DNA of 13,571 nucleotides. It comes from an uncultured Victivallaceae bacterium. Its GTDB lineage: Bacteria; Verrucomicrobiota; Lentisphaeria; Victivallales; Victivallaceae. The notes under the pieces are model-generated. The model was given only the letters and a program-made list of their open reading frames with translations, had not been told where the DNA came from and ran no database searches. Location: the NCBI GenBank assembly GCA_934663655.1, contig CAKUKT010000034.1, positions 1 through 13,571 on the forward strand, in the 5' to 3' direction. Position numbers and translations under genes: made by a program. Positions within the stretch are counted from its first letter, which is position 1. Each line of letters begins with the position of its first letter. Below, in pieces: positions 7,092 to 13,571 of this stretch.

Positions 7092-8005
7092 AAACTCTGG
7101 CGATGTTCGCAGCGATGGTCATCGGCTTCTTCTGTCCCTGGGCAGAGGCGTTCAATTTTCTGATTCCGTGGTTGATCGTGGTAATGATGTTTCTGGCAAT
7201 GCTGCGCATGAAGATATCATTCCGTTCGTTCCGTCCGGCCCACCTCCGGATTTTCGCGGTCAACATTCTGATTGCGCTCGGCGCCTGGGGTATCATGCTG
7301 ATGACCCAGGATCAGATGCTTGCCGAAACCGCATTTTACCTCGGGGTGGCGCCGACGGCGACGGCCACTCCGGTGGTGGTGACCCTGCTGGGAGGGCGCG
7401 GAGATTATGCGATCGGCAGTTTTGTAATCACCAATTTCGGAGTCGCGCTGCTGCTGCCGCTGCTGATCCCGCTGGTCTCCGGTTCGGATGCGCCGTCATT
7501 GTTTTTCAGCGTCGTGCGCAGTGTGTTGCTGCTGGTCTGCGGTCCGCTGGTGGCGGCCCGGATTGTTGCGGCGCTGCTGAAGGAAAAACTGCCTTCGGCA
7601 GCAGTGATGGTAAGAGTATCCTTTGTGATCTGGATCATCAACGTCTTTCTGATCATCGCCAATGCGTCGGCCTACGTACGTTCCCGGAGCGCGGAAATAT
7701 CGACTTCCACCTTCGTCATCATCGCGTTGATGTCACTGCTGATCTGCGCCCTGAACTTCTTCATCGGCCGCTTTCTCGACAAACCGGGGTTCCGGCTTGA
7801 GGCCAGTCAGTCGCTGGGCCAGAAAAACACTTCGCTCACGCTTTTCCTCGCATTTCAATACGCGATGAATCCGCTGGTGGCGCTCGGTCCGGCATTCTAC
7901 GTTGCCTGGCACAACACCTGGAACGCGATCCAGCTGGCACTGGCTGAGCGGGAGAAAAAACATCACAACGTCAGCGTCACGCTTGAAAAGTCGCCGCCGA
8001 AATGA
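7088..8005 (+). CDS. BASS/SBF-family (bile acid:Na+ symporter-like) membrane transporter
   Basis: A 305-residue protein made almost wholly of hydrophobic segments (about nine). Features fit the BASS superfamily: GVAPTATATPVVVTLLGG in the first half and SLGQKNTSLTLFLA (Gln245-Lys-Asn-Thr248) in the second, followed by PLVALGPAFYVAWHNTWNAIQL, the usual C-terminal signature. Such carriers move organic anions with sodium; the substrate cannot be told from sequence. ATG overlaps the phosphatase stop (ATGA), implying translational coupling and one transcript. The soluble tail is short and basic (EKKHHNVSVTLEKSPPK). Polar residues in the crossover helices suggest an active carrier. Family call firm, substrate unknown. 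Confidence 0.82.
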   Translation: MKTLAMFAAMVIGFFCPWAEAFNFLIPWLIVVMMFLAMLRMKISFRSFRPAHLRIFAVNILIALGAWGIMLMTQDQMLAETAFYLGVAPTATATPVVVTLLGGRGDYAIGSFVITNFGVALLLPLLIPLVSGSDAPSLFFSVVRSVLLLVCGPLVAARIVAALLKEKLPSAAVMVRVSFVIWIINVFLIIANASAYVRSRSAEISTSTFVIIALMSLLICALNFFIGRFLDKPGFRLEASQSLGQKNTSLTLFLAFQYAMNPLVALGPAFYVAWHNTWNAIQLALAEREKKHHNVSVTLEKSPPK

Positions 8006-8011
8006 TAATTT
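7983..8011 (+). promoter_or_regulatory. Possible promoter of the histidine kinase gene
   Basis: TTGAAA (7983-7988) inside the end of the transporter gene, a 17-base spacer and TAATTT (8006-8011) preceded by TGA as an extended -10. The -10 is weaker than in the other promoters here. Transcription would start near 8018, giving a leader of about 47 bases. Confidence 0.4.
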
Positions 8012-8064
8012 ATCGCATTGCCCGCCTTACGCCGTAATCAAATCAACTAACGGGCCTGGAGTCG

Positions 8065-10005
8065 ATGCCGGATAATATATTTTCCCTGCTGCTGGTATTT
8101 CTGGAGATGACCTTCATCTTCACGACGTTGGCGCTGCTTTTCAATCAACGTCGTTCGATCGGTCAGGCGCCGTTTTATCTTGCGTTCGGTTTCATGGTGA
8201 TTTTCGCCCGTTTCGTAACGGCGGCGGACATTCGGGCGGTGATGTTCGGCACCATCGACTTTTCGGTGGGGGAAGTGATCTGCTATCTGCCGCTGCTGGC
8301 CGCCTATCTGATGGTCTACATCACCGGCGGCACGCTGCCGGCACAGCATCTGATCATCGCGATGACCGCCCTATATGGCTTTTTCCTTTATATCGGCGAG
8401 GTGACCAGACTGGAATGCAGCTGGCTGGGATTTTCCATCTCCACCGGGATTTCCGGCGGTACTTTCGACCAGTTGTTGAGCGCCAGTCGGATTTCGCTCG
8501 GCCGAACCTCGATGTATCAGTTGCTCTGTCTTTTCGTCGCACCGATGATCTACACCAAGATGACCAATCTGCGACTGCCGCGCTGGCTGAATATTCTCGG
8601 CAGTCTGCTTACGGCGCAGGCGCTGATGCTGGCCATGGGGCTGTTGTTAAGCGGCACCCGCTGGAGTTTTTCCCGGATCATCAATGGCGATGTGATCGCC
8701 GGTCTGGCAGCCAACTTCTGGCTGACGCTGCTGTTGTGGATCTATCTGGCGCGCCTGGAACACGATGTACGCAGTGGGGAGGAGAGTCCGCTGGAGATAT
8801 TTTTCGCCTTTTTCGGCAGCTACCGCCACACCAAGGAACTGGAGGCAAATCTCCGGGAATGGGAGGATCGCTACCGGGTGGTGCTCGAGAATGCCGGTGA
8901 AATGATATTGATGCTCGACACCAACGGCAAGGTGATTGACGCCAATATCGCGGCCGGGAAACTGGCCGGGCGTAAATCATTGATCGGTCGGCCGCTGTAT
9001 CCACGGCTCCGGGTTTTTGATCCGGAGAAATTCGCTTTTCAACCGCCGCCGGATTCTCCGGTCAGCTTCCGGTGCCGGGTGGACGAGGGAAGCGGATCGG
9101 AACTGGCATTGTCGGTTTCGCTCTCGCCGATCCGGTTGCGCGGACGCCAGCTGCTGGTGATGATCGCGCGGGACATCACCGAGGAGCTGCGTCTGGCCGC
9201 GGAGAAGGAGGCGTTGTCCGAACAGCTCATCCATTCCCAGCGGCTGGAATCCCTCGGCATGCTGGCAGGCGGCGTAGCTCACGATTTCAACAACTACATT
9301 CACGCGATCATCGGTCACGTTGATGTGGCAATGATGATCGACAACGACAATCCCGAGGAGGTCACCCACCATCTGGAGAAGATCGCCGGAATCGCCGAAA
9401 AGGCCGGATTGTTGACCAATCAGCTGCTTGGTTTTGCGCGCAAAGGTAAATACATGGTCGTGGATGTGGATATCCGGCAGCTTTTCGACGATTGTCTGGC
9501 GCTGCTCGGGCCGCGCAAAATGCGCGATATAACGCTGCGGGTTACGGCCTCGCCGGGGAGCTGGGTGGTCAAAGCGGACGCGGTGCAACTCCGGCAGGTG
9601 GTGGTGAACCTGCTGCTCAACGCGGTTGACGCGATGGCTGACAATCATAACGAACGGTTGCTGGAACTCGCGGTCGGACCTGCCGCCGGGGCGCCGCTGG
9701 AGTTCGCGCCGCCTCCGGGAAACGAAGCGCGGATCGGTGATTACATCTACATCATGGTGCGGGACAACGGCTGCGGGATGAACGACGCCACGAAGCAGCG
9801 GATATTTGAACCCTTTTTCACCACCAAGCCGGTAGGCATCGGCACCGGGATGGGGCTGGCAATGGTTTACGGCACCATCACCAACCATCACGGTTGGATT
9901 CAGCTGGACACCGCGCCCGGCCGGGGGGCTGCGTTCTGTATTTTCATGCCGTCGGCGGAGGTGGACGGAAGAAACGCTCCGGGGGGATCCGGGGCAGCAC
10001 AATAG
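8065..10005 (+). CDS. Sensor histidine kinase with 7-TM N-terminus, PAS domain and HisKA-HATPase core
   Basis: A 646-residue membrane kinase. Residues about 5-230 contain seven hydrophobic segments without a large periplasmic domain, a 7-TM sensory module. A short coil leads to a PAS domain at about 265-375 (RYRVVLENAGEMILMLDTNG). DHp holds the phosphoacceptor His406 in GGVAHDFNNYIHAIIGH, the HDFNN type often seen in NtrB-like and hybrid kinases. The ATPase domain has the N box Asn515/Asn519 (VVNLLLNAVDAM), G1 Asp567-Asn-Gly-Cys-Gly, the F box FEPFFTTK and G2 GTGMGLAMVYG. It is intact and should autophosphorylate. There is no receiver domain and no response regulator gene in the window, so the partner is encoded elsewhere. 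GGAG sits only three bases before the ATG. The alpha/beta hydrolase gene follows after 12 bases. Confidence 0.93.
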   Translation: MPDNIFSLLLVFLEMTFIFTTLALLFNQRRSIGQAPFYLAFGFMVIFARFVTAADIRAVMFGTIDFSVGEVICYLPLLAAYLMVYITGGTLPAQHLIIAMTALYGFFLYIGEVTRLECSWLGFSISTGISGGTFDQLLSASRISLGRTSMYQLLCLFVAPMIYTKMTNLRLPRWLNILGSLLTAQALMLAMGLLLSGTRWSFSRIINGDVIAGLAANFWLTLLLWIYLARLEHDVRSGEESPLEIFFAFFGSYRHTKELEANLREWEDRYRVVLENAGEMILMLDTNGKVIDANIAAGKLAGRKSLIGRPLYPRLRVFDPEKFAFQPPPDSPVSFRCRVDEGSGSELALSVSLSPIRLRGRQLLVMIARDITEELRLAAEKEALSEQLIHSQRLESLGMLAGGVAHDFNNYIHAIIGHVDVAMMIDNDNPEEVTHHLEKIAGIAEKAGLLTNQLLGFARKGKYMVVDVDIRQLFDDCLALLGPRKMRDITLRVTASPGSWVVKADAVQLRQVVVNLLLNAVDAMADNHNERLLELAVGPAAGAPLEFAPPPGNEARIGDYIYIMVRDNGCGMNDATKQRIFEPFFTTKPVGIGTGMGLAMVYGTITNHHGWIQLDTAPGRGAAFCIFMPSAEVDGRNAPGGSGAAQ

Positions 10006-10017
10006 CAGGAGTAGATC

Positions 10018-10761
10018 ATGGGCAAATATGCCGAACAGGAAACCGTCAGCGACTACCACGGTTTCAGAATGTATCAGTTCGACTGCGGCGGCGCCGCCGC
10101 CCGGGTGGTGGAACCACGTCAGCCGCTTTCCGGGCAGTGGGTGTGGAAGGGCGAATATTTTGAAGCTTTCGAGGAGTTTCAACTGCGGATGCTCGACCGG
10201 GGTTTCACGCTGGGCTTCATCGGCGTGGCGGGCAATCTGGTCGGAGACCCGAAGTCGCTCGATCACTGGGAACCATTCTACGAAATGATGGTGGGGAAAG
10301 GTTTTTCGCCGCGTCCGGTGATGTTCGGGCAGAGCCGGGGGGCGCTCTACATCTACAACTGGGCGCTGCGTCATCCCGACCGGATCGGCTGTCTGTATGG
10401 CGACAACCCGGTGTGCGACTTCCGGAGCTGGCCGAGGGGAAAGGATCCCGCCCTCTGGCAGCGGGTGCTCGACACCTACCATTTCAGTTCGGACGCCGAG
10501 GCGGTCGCATGGCGGGGCAATCCGGTTGATCAGCTCGAAAAACTGGCGCGGGCGGGGATCCCGGTGGTGCATGTGGCCGCCACCGGTGATACGACCGTGC
10601 CGATTGCGGAAAACACCGATGTGGTGGAGAAGCGCTATCGTGAACTCGGCGGCAACATCCGGGTGTTCCGGCAGGCGGGTGAACATCACCCGCACGGCCT
10701 GCCGGATTCGACGCCGGTGGTGGAGTGGATCATGGCCAATTCTCTGGGGATTGAAAGATGA
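10018..10761 (+). CDS. Alpha/beta-hydrolase-fold serine hydrolase
   Basis: A 247-residue protein without a signal peptide, so presumably cytoplasmic. The nucleophile elbow is GQSRGAL with Ser106. The acid is probably Asp191 in ATGDTTVPI, a common position after strand 7, and the base is one of the histidines in EHHPHGL (223-226). WRGNP and VCDFRSWPRG are further family-like segments. By fold it is an esterase, lipase or related hydrolase; the substrate is not predictable. AGGAG (10007-10011) six bases before the ATG fixes the start. It follows the histidine kinase by 12 bases and overlaps the next gene by ATGA, so the three are probably cotranscribed. That arrangement suggests, but does not prove, a role linked to the kinase signal. 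Confidence 0.87.
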   Translation: MGKYAEQETVSDYHGFRMYQFDCGGAAARVVEPRQPLSGQWVWKGEYFEAFEEFQLRMLDRGFTLGFIGVAGNLVGDPKSLDHWEPFYEMMVGKGFSPRPVMFGQSRGALYIYNWALRHPDRIGCLYGDNPVCDFRSWPRGKDPALWQRVLDTYHFSSDAEAVAWRGNPVDQLEKLARAGIPVVHVAATGDTTVPIAENTDVVEKRYRELGGNIRVFRQAGEHHPHGLPDSTPVVEWIMANSLGIER

Positions 10762-11279
10762 GTGAGCCCGAGGAGCGGATTTTCACCCGTTCGGTGGCCT
10801 CCCAGCTGGCGGCGGGCACGGTGATTGAGACCGCCCGGAAGGCGGGATTCATCGATGGGCCGATTATCGTGGCCCCGGAGCTGGCCGAATCGGAAAAAGC
10901 TCTGATTGTCAAAATACTCGCCGCGATCAGGGAACGCGGATCGACCGAATTGGATTCCGACACGGTGAGCAGTATGTTCACCTTTGTTTTCGCGCGGGCG
11001 GCGGAAGCGGTCTGTTCCTGCCTGAACCACCGGGAATTTGAAATCGAAATGCTCGGTCTGTTCGACGGCAAGACCCCGTTTTACGCCGACGAGGTGTTGA
11101 CCGGTTACTTCAAGCAGTTGAATTTTCCAACCGAATGCGCCCGGCGTTTCTGGGAATGGTTTCACAATGGCGGAGGTTCCGGATGCGGAGCCGATCCGCT
11201 GCTGCTGCTGGCCGAGGCGTTGAAATGGTGCTTCCGGCTCAGCTGCCATATCGCGATGGAGAAGCTCGAATCCCGTTGA
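10758..11279 (+). CDS. Conserved-looking small protein of unknown function
   Basis: I do not recognise this 173-residue protein. Its ATG overlaps the hydrolase stop (ATGA), which argues that it is real and translationally coupled. It has no signal peptide or membrane segment, is mostly helical and acidic in the first half, and contains six cysteines (SCLNH near 94, TEC near 125, SGCG near 140, WCFRLSCH near 155-162) that form no clear metal-binding pattern. The C-terminal third has DPLLLLAEALKWCFRLSCHIAMEKL, an amphipathic helix. The alanine- and glutamate-rich body might be a helical adaptor. Its place after a kinase and a hydrolase is the only functional clue. Confidence 0.72.
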   Translation: MSEPEERIFTRSVASQLAAGTVIETARKAGFIDGPIIVAPELAESEKALIVKILAAIRERGSTELDSDTVSSMFTFVFARAAEAVCSCLNHREFEIEMLGLFDGKTPFYADEVLTGYFKQLNFPTECARRFWEWFHNGGGSGCGADPLLLLAEALKWCFRLSCHIAMEKLESR

Positions 11280-11335
11280 GAGGTGAGCGGTGCGGCCGGC
11301 GGCGGAAAAACCTGTTCCGTCGAGGTGTTTCCGGG

Positions 11336-11365
11336 TTGGAAAAAAGCGGAGAAGACCATTATATT
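11336..11365 (+). promoter_or_regulatory. Promoter directly abutting ftsQ
   Basis: TTGGAA (11336-11341), an 18-base spacer and TATATT (11360-11365); an overlapping TATAAT lies at 11365-11370 without a good -35. Either -10 would start transcription at or just beyond ATG 11373, leaving almost no leader. The 93-base gap around it holds no gene and no clear terminator. Confidence 0.55.
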
Positions 11366-11372
11366 ATAATTT

Positions 11373-12197
11373 ATGGCCAAATCCACAGAAAAAATTCCGA
11401 TAAAGAAAAATTCTCCGCCGCGACAGCCGACGACCGGGCGCACCCGGCTCTGGAAGGCGCTGCTGGCGCTGCTGTTGTTGTTGCTGCCGCTGGCGTTGCT
11501 GCTGGCAATTGTACTCGGTGCGAAGCGGGTGTTTTTTGCCGGCAACGACCGCTTCATGCTCAAGCATGTTTCGGTTGAGCGGGGCCGTTTCTGGCGGGGG
11601 CGTGAGAACGTGCTGGCGCAGCGGATCGGGCTGGCGCCGGGAACCAACCTCTTTGCGCTCGACTACCGGAAACTGCGCGAACGTCTGGCCACCATTCCGA
11701 GCATCGAGAGCGCGGAAGTCGTACCGGTGCTGCCGGACACCATCGAACTGCGACTGATCGAGCGGATTCCCCGGGCGGCCATCGGCAACCCCAATTCGCC
11801 GTGGGTCGTCGATGAGAACAATATCGTAATTCCCCGGACGGAATCGCTTGCGGCGGAAAATCTCCGGCTGCCGGTGATCTCGGGAATCCCTCCCGCGGAG
11901 GTGCGCCTCGGCGCGAAACTTGACCGCCTTGCTCCGGCAATGGAGCTGATAATGGCGACAGTCCGGGGATTTCCGCAGATCCGGATCAGCTGGATTTCGG
12001 TGGCGGACAAGGAAAAACTGCTTTTCACCATGCGTTACCGCGACAGCAGGCAGCTCACCGTGACGCTGCCGACCAGTAACCGGGGGGTAAATTTCATGCT
12101 GAGCGCGCTGCAGAGTGCGATACTTGACGCGTGGCGGTTCGGTGATGAGCGCAGCAACTTCAATCTCTCCTACGAAGGCAGAGTAGTGTTGAAATAA
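11373..12197 (+). CDS. ftsQ: Cell division protein FtsQ/DivIB
   Basis: A 274-residue bitopic membrane protein with FtsQ layout: a basic cytoplasmic tail of about 27 residues, one very leucine-rich transmembrane helix (about 28-50), a POTRA domain (about 60-130: GNDRFMLKHVSVERG, LAQRIGLAPGTNLFALD, LATIPSIESAEVVPVLPDTI, ELRLIERIPRAAIG) and the beta domain opening with WVVDENNIVIP. The protein links FtsK to the FtsL-FtsB complex at the division site in the periplasm. Length is normal. The start lacks a Shine-Dalgarno site and sits 7 bases after a -10 box, so the mRNA may be leaderless. Unusually, no mur or fts genes adjoin it here; purD follows after 42 bases, probably on the same transcript. 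Confidence 0.88.
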   Translation: MAKSTEKIPIKKNSPPRQPTTGRTRLWKALLALLLLLLPLALLLAIVLGAKRVFFAGNDRFMLKHVSVERGRFWRGRENVLAQRIGLAPGTNLFALDYRKLRERLATIPSIESAEVVPVLPDTIELRLIERIPRAAIGNPNSPWVVDENNIVIPRTESLAAENLRLPVISGIPPAEVRLGAKLDRLAPAMELIMATVRGFPQIRISWISVADKEKLLFTMRYRDSRQLTVTLPTSNRGVNFMLSALQSAILDAWRFGDERSNFNLSYEGRVVLK

Positions 12198-12239
12198 AGG
12201 CGGCCGGATTACGGCTGAAACCCAGAGAAGGTATGAACG

Positions 12240-13523
12240 ATGCGAATATTGGTGGTCGGTTCCGGAGGGCGCGAACACGCGCTGGTCTGGAGACTCAAAC
12301 AGAGTCCCGGAGTGGAAAAAATCTTCTGTGCGCCCGGCAATGCCGGCATTGCCGCTGACGCGGAATGCGTACCGATCAAGGTTGAAGAGCTGGAAAAGCT
12401 CGCCGATTTTGCGGAAAAGGAGAGAATAGATCTCACTGTTGCCGGACCGGAGGCGCCGTTGTGTCTCGGCCTCGGGGATGTTTTCCGTTCGCGGGGGCTT
12501 GCTTTTTTCGGACCGTCGGGAGCGGCGGCGAAACTGGAAGGCAGTAAGGAGTTCGCCAAGGAGTTCATGCGCAAATATCAGATTCCGACTGCGCGGGCGG
12601 CGACCTTCACTGACGCGGCGGCGGCGGCGGAATATGTGAAAGCGGAATTTGCCGCCGGGCGCGGCGTGGTGGTCAAGGCCGACGGCCTTGCCGCCGGCAA
12701 GGGAGTGCTGGTGGCGGAAACTCCGGAAGAGGCGATAAAGTTTGTCCGGGAGTGTTTCGGCGGGGTCTTCGGAGAGGCGGGCAGCCGGGTGCTGATCGAG
12801 GAACGCCTCGAGGGCGAGGAGGCGACGGTGCTGGCACTGGTTGACGGCGTCCGGATTGTACCGCTGGCGTCGGCGCAGGATCACAAGCGCGCCTACGACG
12901 GCGACCGCGGACCGAATACCGGCGGCATGGGCGCCTATTCGCCCGCGCCGGTGGTGACCGGCGAAGTCGCCGAACGAATCGATCGGGAGATCATCCGTCC
13001 GTTTCTCGACGGGATTCAGCAGGAGAAACTTGATTTCCGCGGGGTGATCTTTTTCGGGTTGATGATTGACCGTGGGGAGCCGAAAGTTCTGGAGTTCAAT
13101 GTCCGCTTCGGCGACCCGGAAGTTCAGCCGGTGCTGCGCCGTTTTGTCGGCAACTTTGCCGAAGTGCTGGCCGACACCGCTGCCGGGCGGCTGGATCCGC
13201 AGAAGATCTCCTGGCGCCCGGAGGCCGCGGTTTCGGTGGTGATCGCTGCCGGCGGTTATCCCGGTTCCTACCGGAAAGGGGTGCCGATCCACGGTCTCGA
13301 GGAGGCGGCGGCGACGGGAGCGGTGGTCTTCCATGCCGGAACCGCGAGAGGCGAGGACGGCGGGATCGTCAGCGCCGGCGGCCGGATGCTCGGGGTTTCC
13401 GCGCTCGGAACCGACATCGCCGAGGCGATTGCCAACGCTTACCGGGGGGTGGAGAAGATCAGCTGCGACGGATCGTTCTTCCGGCGGGACATCGGCAAAA
13501 AAGCCCTCGACCGCCGAAAATAG
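12240..13523 (+). CDS. purD: Phosphoribosylamine-glycine ligase (GAR synthetase)
   Basis: A full-length 427-residue PurD, the ATP-grasp enzyme joining glycine to phosphoribosylamine in the second step of purine synthesis in the cytoplasm. Motifs in order: VVGSGGREHALVW at 5-17, AGPEAPLCLGLGDVF, FFGPSGAAAKLEGSKEFAK, the ATP-binding VVKADGLAAGKGVLVA, SAQDHKRAYDGDRGPNTGGM with the substrate loop, and VLEFNVRFGDPEVQ with metal-ligand Glu and Asn. All expected residues are visible. GAGAAGG eight bases before ATG 12240 supports the start. An ATG at 12233 is in another frame. It is a single purine gene beside ftsQ rather than part of a pur operon. A hairpin at 13553-13569 probably ends the transcript. 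Confidence 0.97.
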   Translation: MRILVVGSGGREHALVWRLKQSPGVEKIFCAPGNAGIAADAECVPIKVEELEKLADFAEKERIDLTVAGPEAPLCLGLGDVFRSRGLAFFGPSGAAAKLEGSKEFAKEFMRKYQIPTARAATFTDAAAAAEYVKAEFAAGRGVVVKADGLAAGKGVLVAETPEEAIKFVRECFGGVFGEAGSRVLIEERLEGEEATVLALVDGVRIVPLASAQDHKRAYDGDRGPNTGGMGAYSPAPVVTGEVAERIDREIIRPFLDGIQQEKLDFRGVIFFGLMIDRGEPKVLEFNVRFGDPEVQPVLRRFVGNFAEVLADTAAGRLDPQKISWRPEAAVSVVIAAGGYPGSYRKGVPIHGLEEAAATGAVVFHAGTARGEDGGIVSAGGRMLGVSALGTDIAEAIANAYRGVEKISCDGSFFRRDIGKKALDRRK

Positions 13524-13552
13524 CGCTGAACTATTTAATCAATCACAATTCA

Positions 13553-13569
13553 CGCCGGACCATCCGGCG
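13553..13569 (+). terminator. Probable terminator stem after purD
   Basis: CGCCGGA-CCA-TCCGGCG is a perfect 7-bp stem with a 3-base loop, 29 bases after the purD stop. The window ends two bases later, so a following T-run cannot be checked. Confidence 0.5.
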
Positions 13570-13571
13570 AC

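Noticed and set aside
8977..10695. A 572-codon open frame on the - strand
   Set aside because: It lies opposite the kinase and hydrolase genes and its product is rich in His, Arg and Pro without motifs, typical of an antisense shadow.
11301..11321. GGCGGAA/TTCCGTC stem before ftsQ as a terminator
   Set aside because: The stem contains a G-U pair, has a 7-base loop and is not followed by a T-run.
11459..11510. CTG/TTG-rich triplet run as a microsatellite
   Set aside because: It simply encodes the leucine-rich transmembrane helix of FtsQ.
11364..13334. A 656-codon open frame on the - strand
   Set aside because: It spans ftsQ and purD antisense, including the gap between them. Both + strand proteins are unmistakable, so this is a composition artefact.

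Overview
The window is about 13.6 kb of GC-rich bacterial chromosome, with most genes on the + strand. It combines a prepilin-like protein carrying the [15 protein letters not shown] signature, a GntR/FadR regulator and secreted glycosidase-like (TIM-barrel type) genes with housekeeping genes (ftsQ, purD). That combination suggests the Lentisphaerota/Victivallales or a related PVC lineage, where prepilin-like proteins next to secreted hydrolases are common. This placement is inference from gene content only.

Region 1 (1-4620) looks like an accessory polysaccharide or glycan catabolism locus. A secreted glycosidase-like gene on the - strand runs off the left edge. It is divergent from a GntR/FCD regulator, and the roughly 435-bp spacer holds a promoter for each gene, two TCTATAGA-centred palindromes and an 11-bp direct repeat. 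Downstream of the regulator lie a prepilin-like gene whose leader appears frameshifted, then a second glycosidase-like gene and an M14-peptidase-like gene. The last two are degraded: a one-base frameshift, an apparent deletion junction fusing the two genes, and an in-frame TAG. The two glycosidase-like proteins look like distant paralogues flanking the regulator.

Region 2 (4621-8010) holds a polytopic GT-C type (TMTC/PMT-like) glycosyltransferase with C-terminal TPR, a GmhB-type HAD phosphatase and a BASS/SBF-family transporter that overlaps the phosphatase gene by ATGA. The first two have clear -35/-10 promoters whose position corrects the gene starts.

Region 3 (8011-11279) encodes an orphan 7-TM/PAS sensor histidine kinase, a serine alpha/beta hydrolase 12 bases after it, and a small unrecognised protein coupled to the hydrolase by ATGA.

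Region 4 (11280-13571) encodes FtsQ, possibly from a leaderless transcript, then PurD (GAR synthetase) and a probable terminator stem at the right edge.

I found no tRNA, rRNA, CRISPR array, insertion sequence or attachment site. No single gene here is a convincing new system. The most notable material is the decaying hydrolase cluster, the palindromes at the divergent regulator, and the hydrolase and unknown protein next to the 7-TM kinase.
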